DNA of 64,000 nt from Bacillota bacterium (GTDB taxonomy: Bacteria; Bacillota; Clostridia; Christensenellales; UMGS416): the NCBI GenBank assembly GCA_023421955.1, contig JAEZSE010000014.1, positions 18,996 through 82,995 of the forward strand, read 5' to 3'. A program made the position numbers and the translations under genes. The notes under the pieces were generated by a model that worked only from the letters and a program-made list of their open reading frames with translations, searched no databases and had not been told where the DNA came from. This document shows, piece after piece, positions 59,433-64,000 of the stretch. How positions within the stretch are numbered: the first letter of the stretch is position 1; each line of letters begins with the position of its first letter.

Positions 59433-61501
59433 CCTATCGTCACTCCATTCTTGGATTTCAATGTGGTCTTTTCAATGAGCCAGTCCGCCGCAATCAACAA
59501 CGCCGGCAGCAGCAAGACGGACAGAGCGCCGCTGATCAACGCGCCCCTGCCCAGCAGCGCACCCAATTGGGAGATGGAATCCACCTTGGAGATCAACCCG
59601 AATGAAATGCCTGCCGTAGCCAGGATCAGCGCAGAGGTGATGATTGGCGGAGCTGCAGCTTTCACCGCATCAACAGCTGCGTCCTTGGGCGACTTGATGC
59701 GCCGAAATTCCTCGAAACGGCTGGTCAGCAGGATGCCGTAGTCGATGGTGGATCCCAATTGCAGCGAGCTAATTACCAGATAGCCCAGATAAGCCATGCT
59801 GAAGCCGGAAAAATAGGGCACAGACATGTTGATCCAAACCGCCGACTGAATCGTTAGTAATAGCAGCAGCGGCAATGTGACCGACCTGAATGTTAGAAGA
59901 ACGATGAGCCCCACAGCAAGCAGCGACACGAGAGTCACCACATTACTGTCCACACTGACTGTGTCTTTGATGTCGGCCAGGCTGGTTGCATGACCGGCGG
60001 CCAGCCATGCTCCGGGGTAATGGCGCTCAGCTGCTTCCCGCACTTGTTTCACCGCTTCAAAGGTCTCCGGCGTTTCCCCGTCGGGGCGTATGTAAACGAT
60101 TATGCGGCTGTAGTGCGCAGAGGTGAAGCTATCCACCACAGACTGAGGAAGGAAACCACGGGCGATGGCATTGTCGGCAATCGTAACCAGCGCCGTGACC
60201 CGCAGCACCTGCGGCTGTGCTTCCAGGTCTTCAGCCAGGGCGATCTCGCCTGCAGTGTCGCCCACAGGAACCAGCAGCATGATGGCATTGTTGACACCAA
60301 ACTTGTCAATGATCTCATTGCGCTCTTGCAAAGCCTTACCGGCACCGGCGCTGGCCGAGCTGTCGCCGTAAAGGAATTGATTCTTGTTTTGAGCAAGCAG
60401 CGCCGGGATTGCCAGCAGCAGTGCCACGGCGATGATTCCGAACCGCACCTTGGAGATTGCTTTGCCGACCGGGCCAAAGTTGGGGATCAGCGACCGGTGG
60501 CGCAGGCGGTCCAGCGGTTTGTGCAACAGGCGGATCAACACAGGCATCAGCAGCATGACAGTGACAAAGCTGATCACAATTCCCTTGAGGAGCACCAAGC
60601 CGATGTCCGCGCCGATGCCGTAGCGCATAAAAAGCAGCGCAGCAAAACCGGCCACCGTGGTGAGCGCGCTGGCAGCAACCGCCGATAGAGAAGCCACGGC
60701 AGCGTTCACAACGGCTGTTTCCACAGCAGCGCCCTGGTCTCGCTCCTCAAAATAGCGATGCATCAAGAAGATGGAGTAGTCCATCGATACGGCCATCAAC
60801 AGCACCGCAGCCATGGAGTTGGTGATAAAAGACACGCTGCCAAACAGCGCGTTGGTGCCCATGTTGATGGCTACCGAAACGCCCATCACGGTGAGGTAAA
60901 CCGCCGGCTCCAGCCAGGACATAGAGGCCAGCACCAGGATCAGGATGCACACCGGCACAACAATGGCGACCACGCCGCCCATCTCACCAGCCAGTGTTTC
61001 CTTCATGCTGCGGCTGCTCTCGGCGTTACCGGCAAGGATCAGGCGGCTGTCCAACGCACGCACTTGCTGCAGCGCCTGGCTGGTGGTCTGCGAGTAGTCG
61101 GTATCGGTGAATTCGATCTGGAAGAGCGCGTCACCGTCTTTATAGTAGCTCTCCACCGTGTCTTGATTGATGAAGCCCAGAGGCTTGCTCACATCAGCCA
61201 CATCGTCCAGCCACAACACCGACTTGATGCCCGGTACAGCCTTAATGCGCTCTTTGAGCGCCACCGCCTCCGCCACTGTTACACCTTTTGCCATGGCCTG
61301 AGCGGTGCCGGGGTAGCCAAACTCGGCGCGGGCAACCTTGATGGCTTGGCTGGTGCCGGCATCGGCAGGTAGATAGTTTGCCATATCGTAGTTCACCGTG
61401 ACCAGCGGCAGCATCGCCGCGCATACGATGACCAGCACCGCAAACAGCGCCGGCACGGCGATCTTTCTTTTGATCAGGCTGCTAAAAAAACGTTGTAGCA
61501 T
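59429..61501 (-). CDS. MMPL/RND superfamily exporter
   Basis: A 690-residue membrane pump with two repeats of one helix, a large extracytoplasmic loop (about 40-200 and 390-540) and five helices. The hallmark intramembrane segments MAVSMDYSIFLMHRYFEER (first half) and GSTIDYGILLTSRFEEFRR (second half) contain the proton-relay Asp-Tyr pairs. Such exporters move lipids, glycolipids or drugs by the proton gradient. The start at 61501 follows GAGGTG; the frame open to 61537 overlaps the regulator gene. Middle gene of a TetR-pump-coiled-coil operon. Confidence 0.88.
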   Translation of the reverse strand: MLQRFFSSLIKRKIAVPALFAVLVIVCAAMLPLVTVNYDMANYLPADAGTSQAIKVARAEFGYPGTAQAMAKGVTVAEAVALKERIKAVPGIKSVLWLDDVADVSKPLGFINQDTVESYYKDGDALFQIEFTDTDYSQTTSQALQQVRALDSRLILAGNAESSRSMKETLAGEMGGVVAIVVPVCILILVLASMSWLEPAVYLTVMGVSVAINMGTNALFGSVSFITNSMAAVLLMAVSMDYSIFLMHRYFEERDQGAAVETAVVNAAVASLSAVAASALTTVAGFAALLFMRYGIGADIGLVLLKGIVISFVTVMLLMPVLIRLLHKPLDRLRHRSLIPNFGPVGKAISKVRFGIIAVALLLAIPALLAQNKNQFLYGDSSASAGAGKALQERNEIIDKFGVNNAIMLLVPVGDTAGEIALAEDLEAQPQVLRVTALVTIADNAIARGFLPQSVVDSFTSAHYSRIIVYIRPDGETPETFEAVKQVREAAERHYPGAWLAAGHATSLADIKDTVSVDSNVVTLVSLLAVGLIVLLTFRSVTLPLLLLLTIQSAVWINMSVPYFSGFSMAYLGYLVISSLQLGSTIDYGILLTSRFEEFRRIKSPKDAAVDAVKAAAPPIITSALILATAGISFGLISKVDSISQLGALLGRGALISGALSVLLLPALLIAADWLIEKTTLKSKNGVTIG

Positions 61502-61511
61502 TCCTGTCACC

Positions 61512-62081
61512 TCAGCCTTCCAACGCCAACAGGTCACCCATCAGGGCGACCAGCAGATCGCGCACCAATCGGTTCAAACGCTGTTCGTCGCCGCCATAAT
61601 GGCTGAACAACGTCACAAACCCAGCAAACAGGGCTGCTGTCAGAGCTTTGACAAACAGCGAGTCTGCGGCCTCTGTCCGGGCCCCAAACTCACGCTGCAG
61701 CCTGGCGCTAATATAGTCCTCGATACGCTCGCGGATGTTCTGGTATTTGGTGCCGGCACTGCCGTTGAGCAAAATGAAAAACTGCTGCTTGTTGTCAACA
61801 AAGACCCGGCTGATGCTGGTGGAGATATCCAGCAGCGCGGTGTGGTTGCTCCCATTGTGCATGGGCATGTTCATCAGGCTGTTGAGCGCCTCCCACGCCG
61901 GCGAGACCACATGGTCAAACAGGTCTTCCTTGCTGGAAAAATAGGAATAGATGTTTCCGATTGTAATGCCGGCCTGGGCGGCAATGGTGCGAAGTGATGA
62001 ATTCGTATATCCATCCACGAGAAATTCCTCTGTGGCTGCATCCAGAATTTTCTGCTTCACTTCATCCTTGAGCGTCTGCAA
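61512..62081 (-). CDS. TetR-family regulator of the exporter operon
   Basis: A 189-residue protein. The N-terminal DNA-binding domain contains ILDAATEEFLVDGYTNSSLR and the recognition helix region TIGNIYSYFSSKEDLF; the rest is the variable ligand domain. It begins with TTG at 62081, 8 nt after AGGTGATC; no ATG is available before the conserved helix. Its gene heads the exporter operon, 10 nt before the pump, so it probably represses its own operon. Confidence 0.88.
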   Translation of the reverse strand: MQTLKDEVKQKILDAATEEFLVDGYTNSSLRTIAAQAGITIGNIYSYFSSKEDLFDHVVSPAWEALNSLMNMPMHNGSNHTALLDISTSISRVFVDNKQQFFILLNGSAGTKYQNIRERIEDYISARLQREFGARTEAADSLFVKALTAALFAGFVTLFSHYGGDEQRLNRLVRDLLVALMGDLLALEG

Positions 62082-62109
62082 TACTGATCACCTGCTTAGT
62101 TTTTCTCCA

Positions 62110-62138
62110 TAATATACCCAATGGAATCACACGTCAAT
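62110..62138 (-). promoter_or_regulatory. Promoter of the TetR-exporter operon
   Basis: Minus strand TTGACG (62133-62138), 17-nt spacer, TATTAT (62110-62115). Confidence 0.65.
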
Positions 62139-62192
62139 AATGAATGGGTGATTAATATTATGAAAAGTTTGTGAAGAAGCTTAAGAAATTCA

Positions 62193-62229
62193 AAAGAAAA
62201 GCCCCTTCCGGTTACAAATCGGAAGAGGC
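62193..62229 (-). terminator. Terminator of the trp operon
   Basis: Minus strand stem GCCTCTTCCG / CGGAAGGGGC (one mismatch) followed by TTTTCTTTT, 25 nt after the trpA stop. Confidence 0.8.
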
Positions 62230-62253
62230 ATGAATAAAGACTCAACAAATGTA

Positions 62254-63060
62254 TCAAGACGGCTCGTCCAGCACCGCTTTCAGCTCCGCAACAAAGCCAG
62301 CCGCAATCCGGACAGCTTCATCTTCGCAGGCGGCCTCGGCCATGCGCCGCACAATGGCGGAAGCCACGATCACCGCGTCGGCATAGCCCTTGAGAGAGCG
62401 CACCTGCTCCGGCGTGGAGACGCCGAAACCAAGCGCGGTTGGCGTGGTTTTCGCTTGGTTGATCTGCTCAAAGTACCGATCGAAGTTGGTGCCAAACCCC
62501 TCCCGCACGCCGGTAACACCAAGAGACGATACACAATAGAGGAAGCCCTCCGCTTCCCGTGCAATCCTCTCGATCCTCTCACCGGAAGTGGGCGCCACAA
62601 GGCGGATCAGCCGCACCCCATAGGCTTTGGCATCGCCACTGATCCCACCACTTTCCTCAAAGGATAGATCGGGCACAATCACACCATCCACACCGGCCTC
62701 CGCGCAGCGGGCGAAAAACCTGCCCGGCCCGTATTGCAGGATGCAGTTCAGGTAGATCAGATAGACCAGAGGCACCTGCGTGCCCTGCCGAAGATCCCGC
62801 ACCATCTGGAACAGTGTGTCCATCCTGACATCGTTTTTCAGTGCTCGCACATTGGCCGCCTGGATCACCGGGCCTTCGGCAATGGGGTCAGAGTAGGGCA
62901 CACCGAGCTCAATGAGATCCGCACCGGCCCGCTCCATTTCCAGCACCAGCCGCTTGGTCATGGCAAGGCTTCGGTCACCGGCGGTGGTGAAGGTGATCAG
63001 GGCTTTCTTCCCCTCCGCCGCCTTGCGTTCAAACATCATGTCAATCCGGTTATTGTTCAT
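62254..63060 (-). CDS. trpA: Tryptophan synthase alpha chain
   Basis: A 268-residue TIM barrel that cleaves indole-3-glycerol phosphate to indole. The catalytic Glu and Asp lie in LIELGVPYSDPIAEGPVIQ and VDGVIVPDLSFEE; VSSLGVTGVREG and GFGVSTPEQVRSL are the phosphate-binding loops. GGGGGTGG precedes the ATG, which lies 11 nt inside the end of trpB, as is common in trp operons. Last gene of the operon. Confidence 0.96.
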   Translation of the reverse strand: MNNNRIDMMFERKAAEGKKALITFTTAGDRSLAMTKRLVLEMERAGADLIELGVPYSDPIAEGPVIQAANVRALKNDVRMDTLFQMVRDLRQGTQVPLVYLIYLNCILQYGPGRFFARCAEAGVDGVIVPDLSFEESGGISGDAKAYGVRLIRLVAPTSGERIERIAREAEGFLYCVSSLGVTGVREGFGTNFDRYFEQINQAKTTPTALGFGVSTPEQVRSLKGYADAVIVASAIVRRMAEAACEDEAVRIAAGFVAELKAVLDEPS

Positions 63061-64000
63061 TGATATCCACCCCCATGTAACGCGCCACCTGATAAACGTC
63101 CTTGTCGCCTCTGCCCGAAAGGTTGATTACGATGATCTTGTCTCTTCCCATCTGCGGGGCCAGCTTCATTGCGTGGGCTACGGCATGGGCTGACTCGATG
63201 GCCGGGATGATACCCTCGGTGCGGGCCAGGTACTGGAATGCCACCACCGCCTCGCGGTCGGTGGCTCCGGCGTATTCGGCCCGGCCAGTGGTGTGCAGCC
63301 AGGCGTGCTCCGGGCCGATGCCGGGGTAGTCAAGGCCGGCGGAGATGGAATACACCGGCAGGATCTGCCCCTCACAGTCCTGCAGGAAATAGCTCTTCAT
63401 GCCGTGGAACACACCGACAGAGCCACGGGCAATCGTGGCGGCGTGACGTTCGGTCTCCACGCCTTCGCCCTGCGCCTCCACGCCGATCAATTTCACATCC
63501 TTATCCCCTATAAAAGGATGGAACAGCCCCATCGCGTTACTGCCGCCACCCACGCAAGCCACCAGCGCGTCGGGCAGGCGGCCCTCCTGCTCCAGCATCT
63601 GTGTGCGGACTTCCTTTCCGATCACACTTTGGAAATCCCGTACAATCATGGGATAAGGGTGGGGCCCCATCACAGAGCCAAACACATAGAACGTGTCGTC
63701 CAGGCACTCCGTCCAGTGGCGCATGGCCTCGTTGACGGCATCCTTCAGCGTGGCCGTGCCCGAGTCCACAGCGGTCACGCCGGCTCCCAGCAACCGCATG
63801 CGAAACACGTTCAGCGCCTGGCGCTCGGTATCCTCACGGCCCATGAAGATATGGCACTGCATGCCGAAGAGTGCCGCCGCCGTGGCGGTGGCCACACCGT
63901 GCTGACCAGCGCCGGTTTCGGCAATGAGCCGTTTGCAGCCCATCCTCTTGGCAAGCAGCGCCTGCCCCAGCACATTGTTGATCTTGTGGGAGCCGGTGTG
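63050..64000 (-). CDS. trpB: Tryptophan synthase beta chain, 5' part outside the window
   Basis: The C-terminal 316 residues of TrpB. The frame is open to the window edge, where it reads HTGSHKINNVLGQALLAKR with the PLP lysine. AETGAGQHGVATATA, the glycine-rich phosphate loop CVGGGSNAMG, AQGEGVET, SAGLDYPGIGPEHAWL and IINLSGRGDKD follow. It condenses indole with serine to form tryptophan. About 80 N-terminal residues lie beyond position 64000. Confidence 0.96.
   Translation of the reverse strand, partial: HTGSHKINNVLGQALLAKRMGCKRLIAETGAGQHGVATATAAALFGMQCHIFMGREDTERQALNVFRMRLLGAGVTAVDSGTATLKDAVNEAMRHWTECLDDTFYVFGSVMGPHPYPMIVRDFQSVIGKEVRTQMLEQEGRLPDALVACVGGGSNAMGLFHPFIGDKDVKLIGVEAQGEGVETERHAATIARGSVGVFHGMKSYFLQDCEGQILPVYSISAGLDYPGIGPEHAWLHTTGRAEYAGATDREAVVAFQYLARTEGIIPAIESAHAVAHAMKLAPQMGRDKIIVINLSGRGDKDVYQVARYMGVDINEQ

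Overview
This window looks like a chromosomal segment of an anaerobic, plant-polysaccharide-using Gram-positive bacterium of the Clostridia (Bacillota). The evidence is the SigI/RsgI pair, a six-gene Rnf complex in the order C-D-G-E-A-B, a glycyl-radical enzyme with its activase, an MsmX-type sugar ATPase, a probable Re-citrate synthase, strong AGGAGG ribosome sites and TTGACA/TATAAT promoters. G+C is high for the class (high fifties percent by eye), so many long antisense frames are open. I saw no rRNA, tRNA, CRISPR array, transposase or integrase.

Layout. 1-2.4 kb: the end of a probable glycoside hydrolase and a divergent beta-helix protein. 2.5-9.4 kb: a DUF1905 protein, an Lhr-type helicase, and a MacA-like adaptor with an FtsX/MacB-like permease that has no ATPase beside it. 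9.4-12 kb: an orphan MsmX-type ATPase and a CdaR/PucR regulator. 12.1-14.9 kb: RsgI-like anti-sigma factor and sigma-I. 15-17.7 kb: DegV, a GyrI-like protein, a non-coding region with an unassigned promoter, terminator and candidate small ORF, and YggS. 17.8-41 kb: a sugar-degradation block. It holds a polyol-type dehydrogenase with a GH29 fucosidase; a nearly 10-kb operon of three beta-lactamase-fold hydrolases, four CE1-like esterases and a GH51 arabinofuranosidase; a fourth beta-lactamase-fold hydrolase; a TIM-barrel epimerase; an Asp/Glu-racemase-like protein with a GH39 xylosidase; a glycyl-radical enzyme with activase and FAD oxidoreductase; and a GH5-like hydrolase. 41-46 kb: rnfCDGEAB. 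46-51 kb: 6-phosphogluconate dehydrogenase, gluconokinase, a LarA-family racemase/epimerase and an SDR dehydrogenase. 51-54.7 kb: Ku and LigD. 54.7-57.5 kb: probable Re-citrate synthase and an aminotransferase. 57.8-62 kb: an MMPL exporter with a secreted coiled-coil partner and a TetR regulator. 62.2 kb to the end: trpA and the 3' part of trpB.

How it fits together. None of the glycosidases or esterases shows a signal peptide. The simplest reading is that short, acylated and arabinose/xylose/fucose-decorated oligosaccharides are imported by ABC transporters encoded elsewhere, perhaps energised by the MsmX-type ATPase, and are deacylated and cut in the cytoplasm. The released sugars or sugar acids would feed the pentose-phosphate and gluconate genes, and fermentation electrons would be balanced by Rnf. 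Sigma-I/RsgI may sense polysaccharide outside the cell. The most unusual items are the esterase plus beta-lactamase-fold operon, the glycyl-radical operon of unknown substrate, the LarA homolog in a gluconate setting, and the rnfE/rnfA overlap that encodes a cysteine-rich tail.
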